From Brachionus plicatilis (lineage: Eukaryota; Rotifera; Eurotatoria; Ploima; Brachionidae): DNA of 58,230 nucleotides. The stretch is from contig QEOQ01000192.1 of assembly GCA_010279815.1 (NCBI GenBank), positions 543,983-602,212 of the forward strand, in the 5' to 3' direction. How positions within the stretch are numbered: the first letter of the stretch is position 1; each line of letters starts with the position of its first letter. A model generated the notes under the pieces. That model searched no databases, was not told the origin of the DNA, and worked only from the letters and a program-made list of their open reading frames with translations. The translations under genes and the position numbers were made by a program. Shown one piece after another: positions 1 to 11,100 of the stretch.

Positions 1-1258
1 GAGGTCAGAATTAAGACTGAATGTTGAGGATAATATTTTTCCAAATAATTTCCCTTTTTCCTCATCTGTTTTGAAATCTTGGTTGTTCAGAGTTAAAGTT
101 GGGATTAAATTTGATCCTTTTTTTGATCTAAACTTATTTATTTTTTCCAGAATGGCCTACTTGATAGGGGGTTTTTCCCGATCTTTTTGATAAAATCAAA
201 CCAATTTTGATTCCAAAATTTTTTCAGGCTAATTTTAATTTCCAATGTTAAATGATTATATCTTTGTTTTGTCATTTGACAGCGAGTTTTTTGAAAATAT
301 CTTCTTATTTTCCTACGTTCTTTAATCAAATCTACAATAAAAGGAGGTAGACTGCTCTTGAAAACTTTTTGAGACTGAAATGGTATACTTTTTTGTGCAG
401 CTGATAATATTTTTTATGTAATTATTTCGTTTTGTTCGTCAATCGTCCCTGCAGAAGCCACTAAGAAATGTCTTGGGACATTTAAAACTTCACGAAATAA
501 ATGCCAATTTGCTTTTTTATAATTAAATTTCTTTGATAGAGATTTCACAGTTATTATGTAATCGAAAGCTATGGAAGTTTCGATTGGAAAATGGTCACTT
601 ATCATATCCTGATTACTGAGAACTCGAAACTCATTTATTTTATTTGTTACTGAGGATGAGACTAAAAACAAATCAAGAATTTCAAAATATTCTCTATTAA
701 AGATATTAAAAGTAGGGGTTTTATCATTGATTACAGAAAAATCTAATTCATTAATTATCTTTTCCAAAACAATTCCATTTTGATTTTCTCCTAGACAGCC
801 TAGTTGTTTTGTCCGAGCTTTAAGATCACCACCAAGAATATAGTTTTTACATTTCCTATTTATTTTTTCAAAAAGATCAAAATTAAGAAGTACATTAAGT
901 GGGTTATATAGGCTAAACACATAAAATTGATCGTTTTTTCCATAATTGAGAGAATTTCTGAAGAAAACTCGTCAAATGAAAAGTCTTGAATAAATTCTAT
1001 GCCTTCCTTAACTAAAATAGCTACTCCTCCTCCATATTTATTTCGTGGCTTAGTAATTGAAACGTAATTTTTAAAATCAAAATAAATATTAGATTCACTT
1101 AAATTAATTTTTTCGTTAAGTAATACTATGTCAGGACTTTTCTGAGCCAAAAAAGTTTCTAACAGTTGAACCTTACTAGGGAGATGAGCACAATTCCAAT
1201 GTATAATTACTAACCTTTTTTTGAAGATTGTTTTTTTTTTACAATTAGAAATATTCAT
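1..1258 (-). pseudogene. LINE ORF2 endonuclease region, frameshifted
   Basis: The ORF starts at 1258 (MNISNCKKKT) and reads through the start of an exonuclease-endonuclease-phosphatase fold: HWNCAHLPSK, DIVLLNEK and YGGGVAILVK. Around 905-925 the frame shifts and continues at 414-920 with ILGGDLKAR (the GDFNA motif, with Asn replaced by Lys), DLFLVSS and SDHFPIE, the terminal catalytic SDH motif. A second break lies near 414, and the linker continues at 138-329 and on to base 1, with a further shift near 140. Loss of the GDFN Asn plus at least two frameshifts makes it non-functional. The reverse transcriptase is beyond the window. Confidence 0.8.
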
Positions 1259-1316
1259 TCTGAATTTTCCTCAAACTTGTAAGGACTAGCTGGTTGTTGA
1301 GTAACTGCGTATGTTT

Positions 1317-2468
1317 TCATTGATCATTTGCTTTCTGGATTTGTACTTTGTTCTGCATGGTGTTCCGTGTTGTCATTTCTGACTCAAAAGTATCGTCGTC
1401 TTCATCTGCTGAATCTAGATACTGCTTTTTTGGGTCGTTTTCCACTTGTTCTGTTTCCAATTGTCTTTTGATTTGGTTACTAGTTTGAACATACTGAACA
1501 TACTTTTTCCGATCTTTTTGAACATTTTGAATAGATGTTGGGACATGAGGTTTTACTGGAATTTGTAGAGTATTTAAATGGTCCTCTAGAACTGGAGTTT
1601 TTAAAATTTGGGCACTTGAGAGAAGTAATGCTATTGAATCTTGGTCATTTGATACATTTGGTTGATATTCTTGGGTTTTTGGCATTTCATCCACATTTTC
1701 ATCAGTGTTTGTTTGAATTTCTTCTTGTTCTATATAGAGCTCACTGTAGTCAATTTTTTGTCTTTCTAACGACTTCAATTTCTCAGCTATGGTAGAATTA
1801 TGTGTCATATGACCTTTTTGATGACATTTTCCGCATAAGGATTCCTTAACCGGACATTTTGCTACATTATGATTTTCATCGTCACAAAAATAGCATTTAG
1901 GCTTTTGACCAACAATAGAGACTACACATCTTAACCCAAAAATATTAGCGGGTCCAGAAAGGTTTCTGATTATGTTTTCCGTCTGTTTTGGGTAAGAAAT
2001 TTTCACCCTTTTAACTCCATTTTTTAGAGGCCTATCTTTATAATTTTCTTCTGAAATGTCCTCGATTCTAAGCCCATCAATTCGAAAGGCATCAAAAAAA
2101 TTTTTGAGTAATTCGCATTTGAAATTACTGGGTAAGAAGTGAAAACGAAAAGTACTGTACCTTCTAAGATCCGGTAATTTGTTTGCGTCTTCAAGATTAA
2201 AATTTGTTCCATTAATATTGATTGTCCGATTGTAAATATCTTGTGAGTTAAACGCCGAGTTAAATTCGATTATCCATACTTTATTGGACCAGAAATTGTA
2301 AATCGACGTGATTGCATCATTTTCGTCTTGGTTTAAGGCGATATCGAGCGCACTGAACAGTGTCTTGTTGCTAACTGGTTTGTCTAGCTTCTTCAAATTT
2401 AACTTAACGGAATTCTTGAAAATCCACCTAGGAATTTCGCTTTGATTAGCTAGCGACATTGCTAACAT
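1317..2468 (-). CDS. LINE ORF1, gag-like zinc-knuckle protein
   Basis: Open frame of 383 codons starting MLAMSLANQS. Such ORF1 proteins bind the element RNA and form the retrotransposition particle. Residues 192-205 form a canonical CX2CX4HX4C knuckle (CYFCDDENHNVAKC). A second knuckle follows at 212-220 (CGKCHQKGH), but Ser stands where the last Cys is expected. Residues 1-185 resemble the RRM/PRE_C2HC-like N-terminal part of jockey-type ORF1s. The tail is acidic and Gln/Asn-rich. It is the first gene of the LINE and is followed by ORF2 after 58 nt. The frame is intact although ORF2 is broken, so it may be only recently dead. Confidence 0.8.
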   Translation of the reverse strand: MLAMSLANQSEIPRWIFKNSVKLNLKKLDKPVSNKTLFSALDIALNQDENDAITSIYNFWSNKVWIIEFNSAFNSQDIYNRTININGTNFNLEDANKLPDLRRYSTFRFHFLPSNFKCELLKNFFDAFRIDGLRIEDISEENYKDRPLKNGVKRVKISYPKQTENIIRNLSGPANIFGLRCVVSIVGQKPKCYFCDDENHNVAKCPVKESLCGKCHQKGHMTHNSTIAEKLKSLERQKIDYSELYIEQEEIQTNTDENVDEMPKTQEYQPNVSNDQDSIALLLSSAQILKTPVLEDHLNTLQIPVKPHVPTSIQNVQKDRKKYVQYVQTSNQIKRQLETEQVENDPKKQYLDSADEDDDTFESEMTTRNTMQNKVQIQKANDQ

Positions 2469-2470
2469 TC

Positions 2471-4426
2471 AAATTTAACGGTTAGACTTGTCACGTGACG
2501 ACGCTATTATTTTCAAATTTCAATTTTACTAAGCCAAACGATCCATTTTTTTCGCAAAAAACTTAATTTCCTTGAAAAAATTTTTTATTCAACTATTTTG
2601 AATAATTTGATTGACTTTTTTGACCGAATTTGACGCAAATTTCGCTAAATTTAAGTGGAAAATGGTAAATAATCAGTATTAAAAGAAAAATGGAATTTTT
2701 ATTCTAATATTAAATTTTTTTTTAATCGTCCCATGTATTTTATATGTCAATGTCAATTTTTAAAATTCCAGAGAAAATAAATTATAAATTCACATAAGAT
2801 AGACCGAGTGTCTTTTGGTTAGGGAATTTTGCGATTTCTCTTTTGCTGTCGAGTGAACTATGAATTGGGCAAAATGATAATAATTTTACATTTTTACATT
2901 TTTATATTTTTAGATTTTTGTGCAATATTTCAGAAAATAAAAAAATATCTCTTTCAAATTATTTAGTTAGCAAAATTAAAAATAAAAATTTTATGAAATA
3001 ATGCACAAAAAATCTAAAAATATGAAAATTTAAATATGTAAAATTTTTTACATTTTGCTATGAAATGCCCTTTTCGATGAAAAAATTTAATAAATTAAAT
3101 TATTGATGAATTTTTGTTTAATTTTTATATAATTTAAATTTTAACAAATTTAATATAAATGATAAAAAATTTTTTTGGGGAAAAAATTTAAACTTAGCTA
3201 ATAATTAACTATTAGTAAAGACTCAAAAAAATATTTGTTTTGATTTTTTATGAATTTTTGAAATGCCTGATCAAAGAAAAAAGGAAAATTTTCCAAATCA
3301 ATTTACAACTTGACTCTGACATATTTATGATGATTTTGATGATTATTTATATATAATATAAAATATGATCTTTATAAAGATAAAAATTCTAAAGATTTTA
3401 AACATTTATGAATAAAGTAATACTTTATCTTTGAAGCAACACTTTTTTCATTAATAAAATTTTCTTTGTTGATAGATTCATTTTATGCCACTTATTTTTT
3501 TCGTTAAATAAAGCTCATCAATAACATCAGTCACATCCTTTTTCATGTAAATATAAAGTTCCCATCATGTTATTTACACCGAAATTTTATCGCTTTTCCA
3601 AGAGATAATGATGAAAAAATATATTGCTAGCGCCTTCCAAGTTTTTTGTTAAGCTAAACAAATTTTCTTTCAAAAATATGTATTACGATAGTCATTTACC
3701 TACTGAGCACTTAATTTTTTTAATTGATATTAATCATTTGTTTAAAAAGATTGTATAATATTTTTAAAGAAATTATTAAACAGAAAAAATATAGTCTAAT
3801 CTTTGAATTAATTTAAATATTTTTACTGTAGCATGATTCCATGTTATGTAACTTTAAAAAATAAAACAACAATAAAACGAATTTTTTTCTCTCCATTCAA
3901 ACCATTGATCAAATCGATTTTTAAAATTTAAATCTATTAACTCATGTTTTGTAAAATTTTTATTTCCAAAATGTTGGTAGGAAAGATCGATCTTTTTTTT
4001 TTATTACTTGATATAAAATATTTGAATTTTGCTTTTAAATTTAGCTTTGAATGCAAGATACAAATAATTTTGAAATAAAAATTTAAATTTAATAATCGAT
4101 TTTTTAAATAGATTGAGAAATTCTTTATTTTAGATTTTTTTATTTTTTAAATCAAAAAAAATTAATTAAATAAAAGGACAAATCATTTTTTAAATTTTCT
4201 AACTTTAGAATCATCAACAGATAATTTTACCACAGAGTTAAAAATTTTTTTTGTATTTAATCTAAATGAAAAAAACGAAAGGACTATAAATTCAAATATT
4301 TAAAAAAAAATTAGCAAATTAATAACAATTTTTCAAAAAATTTTTCTTTAAACCTTTGAAATAAATTAAAATGTAAACCATCTGCAAAAATTTTATTAAA
4401 CTTATTTAAAAAAATCAAAAGAAAAA
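2471..4426. other. AT-rich intergenic stretch
   Basis: No coding signal seen. It holds an inverted repeat at about 2867-3070. At about 3780-4330 there is a strongly diverged copy of the foldback element found at 26937-27484: the tracts near 3905-3965 and 4040-4080 match its two arms. No upstream CEP112 exon was recognised here. Confidence 0.5.
2867..3075. repeat. Short imperfect inverted repeat (MITE-like)
   Basis: The arm at about 2880-2932 (starts TTTTACATTTTTACATTT, ends near GTGCAATATTTCAG) reappears reverse-complemented at about 2990-3055. Outer ends read GCAAAATG and CATTTTGC. A piece of one arm recurs near 5850-5900. No target-site duplication was recognised. Confidence 0.5.
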
Positions 4427-5023
4427 CTAATCTTTTATTAAGCTTTTCATTTTTTCGAACCTGCATTTTTTACAATTTCTGATTCTCGTATTGCTAGTGC
4501 ATTTACTCTTGTAATTGCACGCTAGCTTTCCCAATATCTGGTCATCATCCCTGATTTTAATGTAGCATCTTTTGCAATTTAGGCAAACTATATTTCCTTT
4601 GTATTCCTCAAGAGTATAATTTCTACAGCAGCACGAACATTTAAAATTATAAAATTTGTTTGATAAATTAAGTCGGCTCGATTTCCTATTCTCCATAGAT
4701 TTTGTTTGTGCTGCACTCTGGTCAGTTTGGTTTTGTACAATTTCCTCCGATTCTTTTTTTGTGTCTGGTTGTTCATTTTCAGTCAAGTCGATCAACTTTG
4801 TGTCACTGCTACACAAGTCATTCTCAAGTTTAAAAAAAGCTTTAAAAATTAGAAATTTATTTAAAAATTTTTTTTTTTGTGTTAATCCACCATAAATCTT
4901 CATAGGGTGCTGGTGATATTCATTGAGGATTAGTGACAAAAATTCCATCACTTTGACCAAATCCTCTTGATCATATTTTTTGATGAAGTTGGAAAAATCT
5001 TCTTTGATTTGTACTAAGTGCAT
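4427..5023 (-). CDS. Nuclear-receptor-type zinc-finger protein without ligand-binding domain (single finger domain)
   Basis: 198 codons if read as one exon. Residues 1-44 share a pattern with the N-terminus of the gene at 17194 (IKE-x-F-x2-F, then QED/RQD, EFL and IY), so the two are paralogues. Residues 129-187 carry eight cysteines in nuclear-receptor DBD order: C129-x2-C132-x14-C147-x2-C150, then C169-x5-C175-x8-C184-x2-C187, followed by RFEKMKSLIKD at the C-terminus. The receptor P-box is degenerate (CLNCKRCYIK) and there is no ligand-binding domain. Positions 4840-4890 look like a 51-nt intron: GT at 4890-4889 and AG at 4841-4840, in the same phase-1 position as the paralogue's intron. 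Removing it (join 4427..4839, 4891..5023) gives 181 aa. Because 51 is a multiple of three, the intron is invisible to ORF finding. Sequence-specific DNA binding is an inference. Confidence 0.7.
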   Translation of the reverse strand: MHLVQIKEDFSNFIKKYDQEDLVKVMEFLSLILNEYHQHPMKIYGGLTQKKKFLNKFLIFKAFFKLENDLCSSDTKLIDLTENEQPDTKKESEEIVQNQTDQSAAQTKSMENRKSSRLNLSNKFYNFKCSCCCRNYTLEEYKGNIVCLNCKRCYIKIRDDDQILGKLACNYKSKCTSNTRIRNCKKCRFEKMKSLIKD

Positions 5024-5133
5024 TCTAGACCAACAATGTTAACTCTGGCTCTGAATGAACTTTTATTAATAGGGAAAAAAAGCTCTATTTCAGAGACACT
5101 GGGTCTGTGAGTTTAAGATCAATTTTTTTTAAG

Positions 5134-8100
5134 TTCGACTATCAGCTACGGTTGCTAGAGGCCAAGTTCAAGGAAGAAAAATGTAATTTACAGCAAATGC
5201 ACTCGAATGAAATACAGAAAATACTTGACAGAAAAAATAATGAGCTCGAGTCCATAAAGTCGAGTTTTTCCAAAAAGAAAAAAGACTACGAAGAAAGCAT
5301 ACATTCGCTGGAGAAAAAAAGTAATTTTAATTTAGCGCCAAAATTTTGACAAATTTTGAAATTTTTGTGAAAAGTTACAAGTTTGCAGAAAGAGCTTGGC
5401 TCGCAACGGGAAGACAACGAGACCAAATTAAGTGAGCTGAGAAACCGAACCGAGAGCAGCTATGAAAAGCGTCTTTTTGACACAGAAAAAAAATTCAATG
5501 AAATGATCGGCAAATATGAAAAAGACAAATTTGAGATGCAGGTCCAGCATGCCAAGGCGTTCCAAGATTTGGTTGACGAAACTAACATTCGACTTAGAAA
5601 AGTCGAACAAGAATACAACGACCAGCAAAGCATAAATGTAATTTTAATATTAAAAAAAAATCCGGAATTTACCGCGGAATTTTTATTTATTTTTTTTTCT
5701 TGAAAAATTAATTCTTTTAATTCAAAGTCAAGTTAGGACACAATTTTTTAAATTTTATATTTTCTAGTATTTTTACGATATTTAAAATTTTTTTTTATAA
5801 TACTAATTATAATCCGACATTAAAATTTTCTGAATTTTGCACAAAAAATTTAAGAAAAAATAACAATATGAAAATTTAAAATTGTTTACACCTTGCCTTA
5901 TATATATTTTTGCAGTTACAATTGAGTATGTCTTTGAAAAATGTTAAAACGTAAAGATAACAAAATCTAATTAGATAATCAATTTTAAAAAGAGTACTTA
6001 ATTTCCTATTTCAATAACAAATAATTAAAAATTAATTAATAATAAAATTCAAATATTTTGTTTAAATTTAAACAGAAATTTAATTTTGGTTAACGAAATT
6101 AAAAAAAAAATACACTTGTTTAAAGTTTGTTTAATAATCAAGTATTAAAAATAACTAAATGACAAGGAATTGAAAATAGAATCTAAGAGTTACCTTAAGC
6201 TAAACGACATTCATATTTCCGAAAATAAAAGTGATGAAATCGAATTCACTTTTGAATGATATTAAAATATTTAGATTTAAATTTTATTCGAATACAATTA
6301 TCTAATAAATTAAGGCTAAATTCAAATAAAAATTTTATTACTTTAACAATTCAATTTTATGTTCAAATTTTTTAATAAATAAAATTCAAATTAATTAATA
6401 AATTTGAATTTTTGTTCAATATTCATTTTTAATAGAATTTTCAAAAAAATTTTTAATTGTCTATCTATCAATTAATTTAGATGAAATTAGAAACTGTTAA
6501 GCATCGTTATGATTTGACAAGTTCAGGAATAAAAAGTTAGCAACAAAATGAATTATGAGATATTCAAAAAGAATTCAAAAAAATGTAAATTCAAACAATA
6601 AAAAATTAGAAAAAAAAATTTATTTTGAAATTTTGAAATCAAATATTGGATATTTAAACAGAATTCAATTAAATATGTGAACATCAAAAAAATTCAGATT
6701 TCAAATTTAAATTTAAACAAAGTTTAAGTATGAAATTAAAGTTTGATAGAAAATTGAATTAAATAAAATTTTTTATTTTAATTTGGGTAATACAGTGGTG
6801 ATTAAATAACAGTATTTTACGAAAAATTACGTAAAATACCGTAAATTAACCAAATTTTACCACATTTTACGTAAATTAACGTAAATCCGAAAAGTGAAAA
6901 AGAAGTATTTTACAAAAAATTACGTAAATTTTCAGGATTTTGAGATAATTTTGGTAAAATTTGGTAAAATTAAAAACGGCCAATTCAAAATTCAAAATTT
7001 TTTGAAAAAATGTCCTTTTTTCCAAAAATCAATAATTTAAGAAAGCTTTTTTTTTCATTAATTGGTCAAAAAAATAGTTATTTTTAAATTGTAAATTGTA
7101 AATTTTAAATTTGGTTAATTTACGGTATTTTACGTAATTTTTCGTAAAATACTGTTATTTAATCACCACTGTATTACCCAAATTAAAATTAAAAATTTTA
7201 TTTAATTCAATTTTCTATCAAACTTTAATTTCATACTTAAACTTTGTTTAAATTTAAATTTGAAATCTGAATTTTTTTGATTTTCACATATTTATTTGAA
7301 TTCTGTTTAAATATCCAATATTTGATTTCAAAATTTCAAAATAGTGAGAAAAGAAGCAGACTCCAAATTTTTGATTTTATTAAAAAAAATATTTAATAAA
7401 GGGTATTTTACGGGTTTTGAAAAAGAACTTTGCAAATATAATTGGGACCTTCTAAGAACAAAGATCCTAATGATTTTTGGGAGGAAAATATTCCAAATTT
7501 GTTTTTGATTTCAAAATTTAAATAAGTTTAAAATTTAATTTTTTATCAAAATCGATTTAATATCTATTATCTTTTTTTTAAATAATTTTTTAATCAGTTA
7601 AATTATTTTATTCTCACACAAATTTAAATTTTTTTTTTGGAACTCATATTTAAATAATTTATAATTTTTAACAATTAAATCGATCACAATATTAGATTTT
7701 CAACACTATTCATTTTGAATAGAAAAAAAAGTTTTTTATTATCAAAGTCTTACTTTGCCTTTAGACCAACTCCGAATTTAAATTTAAAAAATTTAGGACA
7801 AAATAATAATGGAGCTGGAGAACCGAACCAATTTGTTGAAAACAGAAATGGAAAAAAATATCATGTTGGCAAGGAGTTTGGAATCAGATAACAAAGAAAA
7901 ACAAAGTGTAATTGAATCATTGGAAAGACGGCTTAAAGAGGAGAACAAAAAAAATATTGAACTCGAGCATACAATGCATAAAGCTAGAGAAAGTCATAAA
8001 AAAGAAATGGGGTCTTTGAATTCAAAATTGGAGTCAAGTTTGGCCGAAAAGACAAAGGAAGCCGATAACTTGAAAAAAAGAGTGCAAAACCTTAGAGAAG

Positions 8101-11100
8101 AAATTTCCAATTGTAAGTCTGAAATGGACAAAAAATGTGAAAATTTTTCCCATATGTTAAAGTAAGAGATTTAATTAAATTTTAAAATTAACTAATTTTT
8201 GGTCAAGGGAAAAGGAAAATCAATTAGTCAGTGCTATGAACACAATAAAGCAACAAAAGGTTCAAGCAGAGACGGCACTGAACGAATTGAAAAAAGATAT
8301 CGAAGCCAATTCGAATAGATTGTACGAGGAAATGCGTGAGCAAATAAATAAATGCGAAAGTGATTTGGTCAAGTCTAAATTGAGTAAAGAAAAACAGTCT
8401 AAAGAATTTAACAAACAAATAGAAGAGTTGAAAAATGAGCATAGAAATGAAATAGACAATTTGCTTGGACAATTTGAAGACCAAAAGACCAAATTAAAAA
8501 ATGACCACGAGTATGAAATGCAGAAAATCATTAAGAATCAAGAAAATTTTTATAATCAAATTCAACAGTCGTTTCAACACCAGGTCTTGGAAAATAACCA
8601 AGACTATAATCAAAAAGTCGACGAATTAAATAAGGTAAATTTTTTTGAAATTTTTAGTTTATGCAAAAAAAAGTTTGAAATTTGCCTTTTTTCCGAATTG
8701 TTTAAATTTTCTTTAAAAATATTAATATCGAAAAATTAAAAACAAAGATTTTGAATAAATTTCAAGGTTTTAATTACAAATTAGTATTCTTGTCTAGAAT
8801 ATTTAAATTTTTAAAATTTATTTAAATTCGGTATTATAGTATTATATTTATTATTATTATTATTATAAAAAAGCTACAGCAAGACTAGCTTGCGGAGGCG
8901 GCCTACATGAGAGGTCGCCTATGTTAGCTCGTTGCACATAATGAGATAGAACACTGATAGAAATATACAATAAAAATTTTAGGGTTAAAAAAGTTAATTA
9001 ATTTTTACAAGAATAAAAAAACTGGAAGTACGTTCTAATAAGAAAAAGAAAGAATTATATTTAGTAATTACATTTATTAAATAAAATTTTACAATAATGA
9101 AAATTAAAAATGTTTAATCACAAAGATTTAAAAAAAAATTTACTGTAAATCCTTGTAAGTACCCCGGGTTAACAGACTTTAAATGCTATAACTTCCCTAC
9201 CTTTGACTCGAGGAGAGCCCCAGTTTTTTAATTATAAAATTTATTTTTTACCCCGGGCTAAAAAAAATTCAAATAAATTCTTATATTTTTTTTTATTTTT
9301 TTTTAGAATTTTTGTAAATTAGTACCGAACTAATCAATTATAAGCCCAGTAAAAAATGAATATTTTTTTTTGTATTACACCGGGTGTATAGTTTTAAAAC
9401 AAAAAAAAATCTTTAACGCAAATCATATTTTTAAATTAGAACCCCAGTGATTTTTTATTTGAAGCCCATGGGGTAGTTTACAAGGATTTACGGTTACAGC
9501 AAAAATATTCGAATCATTTTATTCAAATTTCGCCACAAAATATTATGTTATTTTTCATATTTCAAATTATTATAATTTTTTTGAATAGTTTCTCTTTTAA
9601 TTTTAGAATTATTATAAAAAAATATTTTAAAGGAAAAGAAATCATTCTTTTAACGTAATATAGCCATATTGGGTGACCTTTTTTTTTTTTATTGCTTTTT
9701 CGGATAGATCTCTACTCGAGGATCACGAATCTGAACCCCCAATTTACCCCAAAATTTCAAATCACCAAATTGCACCAAGTGGTTAAATATGTGAGGGCTA
9801 ATTTGGTTAAATGGGTTAACTAGATTACCCCGAAATTGATCCAAATTACCCCGGAAATTCACACAATTACCCCGAAACCACACTCATTTACCCCAATACA
9901 TCACCAAATTAGCCGTTTTTTAAAAAATTAAGAGAGATAGAAGTATAAAGTAATATTTTTGTTTTTTTTTTATTAATTTTCGACTCGTAAAAATGAAAGA
10001 AAAAATTAAAATTGATCTTCTTGGATAAATTAGAAACAATTGAATAAGAAAAATGTTAATTTAAAAACAAAACGAATTTAAAAACAATTTTTAGAAATTA
10101 AACAAGAAAATTTTCTTAGAATTTTTACTATTAGCATTCAGCACATACAAATTCTAGTGTTTGATTCTTTTTTATTATACTAGGAAAACAATTGAAACAG
10201 CACCAATTCGAACAATTTTCACAAGTTTGCCACTTGTGTGAACTTACAATCGTAATATCGTAATATTGATTTATTTCTACCATTTAAATGGTTAACTAAC
10301 GTTTTTCGTGGAATTCCATAACGTTTTGCAGCTTGAGTGGGATTCATTTTTTTTTTTTTACAGCTTTTAAAGCTGACTTTAAGTGTTTTGATTTATAATT
10401 TTTTGGCTTAGCTTCATAAGAGCGTGGCATTTTTCTTAAAGAAATGAAACAAAAGAAAGAAATTTTTTTGTGTTTTTTTAAACTTTTTGACGCTGTATTT
10501 AAAATATTGCAGTCGTTTTTCACTTTTTTTAGCACGCATTTTTTAATAAAACGCTCTAATTTGTTTCTCTAGACTTCAAGAATATGTTTTTTAAATAAAA
10601 TTTTGCATAGTAACAAAAAAAACGTCTTATAAATATTTAAGGGGTAAAAGAGTTAAAGTGGTTAAAATTTGGGGTAATTTTGTTAAAAACCGGGGTAAAT
10701 ATGGTAACTTATTTAACCGTTTTACCCCTAAAAATAACCCATTTAGAATTTGGCTTCAAAAAAAAAAATTTTTTCTTTCTGTCTCTTAATTTTAAGTTGT
10801 TACTAGTTGGTCTTAGCAATGGTTAAATAATTTTGCAAAATCTCATTTCGAACCGAAGTTATCGCGCGTAAATCAAATTATACTTTTGATTGATTTTCAC
10901 CAGTTTTTCGAACTTGATCGATTTTAAGACGAATGGTATACAAACGAAAAATAAAAACTATATATTTGGATTCCTTGACTTGTTAGCTACTTAGAATGAT
11001 ACTTCGTTTCTCTCTTGGATGTATAGTTCTCGTACAATTTCACAAAATAAAAGTTCTCCCCCAATTAACCAATTAAATAATTACCCCATCTTACGTTAAA

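Larger units (their letters stand above)
1..2470 (-). mobile_element. Non-LTR retrotransposon (LINE), 5' part, runs off left edge
   Basis: Read on the minus strand, this element has the classical two-ORF LINE order: a gag-like ORF1 with CCHC zinc knuckles, then 58 nt later an ORF2 opening with an apurinic-type endonuclease. The endonuclease-RT linker continues to base 1, so the reverse transcriptase lies outside the window. ORF2 is broken by frameshifts, so this copy is dead. The 5' end is near 2470; whether the following AT-rich 100-200 bp is its 5' UTR cannot be decided. Jockey/CR1-like clade is an inference from the ORF1 type. Confidence 0.85.

Noticed and set aside
5107..5133. 27-nt GT-AG intron joining an upstream frame (5036-5106) to CEP112
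   Set aside because: Too short compared with the 45-nt minimum seen elsewhere in the window, and the upstream frame ends in the wrong phase.
9689..9883. 64-codon minus frame with repeated FRGN-L phrases
   Set aside because: Translation of the repeated ATTACCCCG words of the pogo-like element end.
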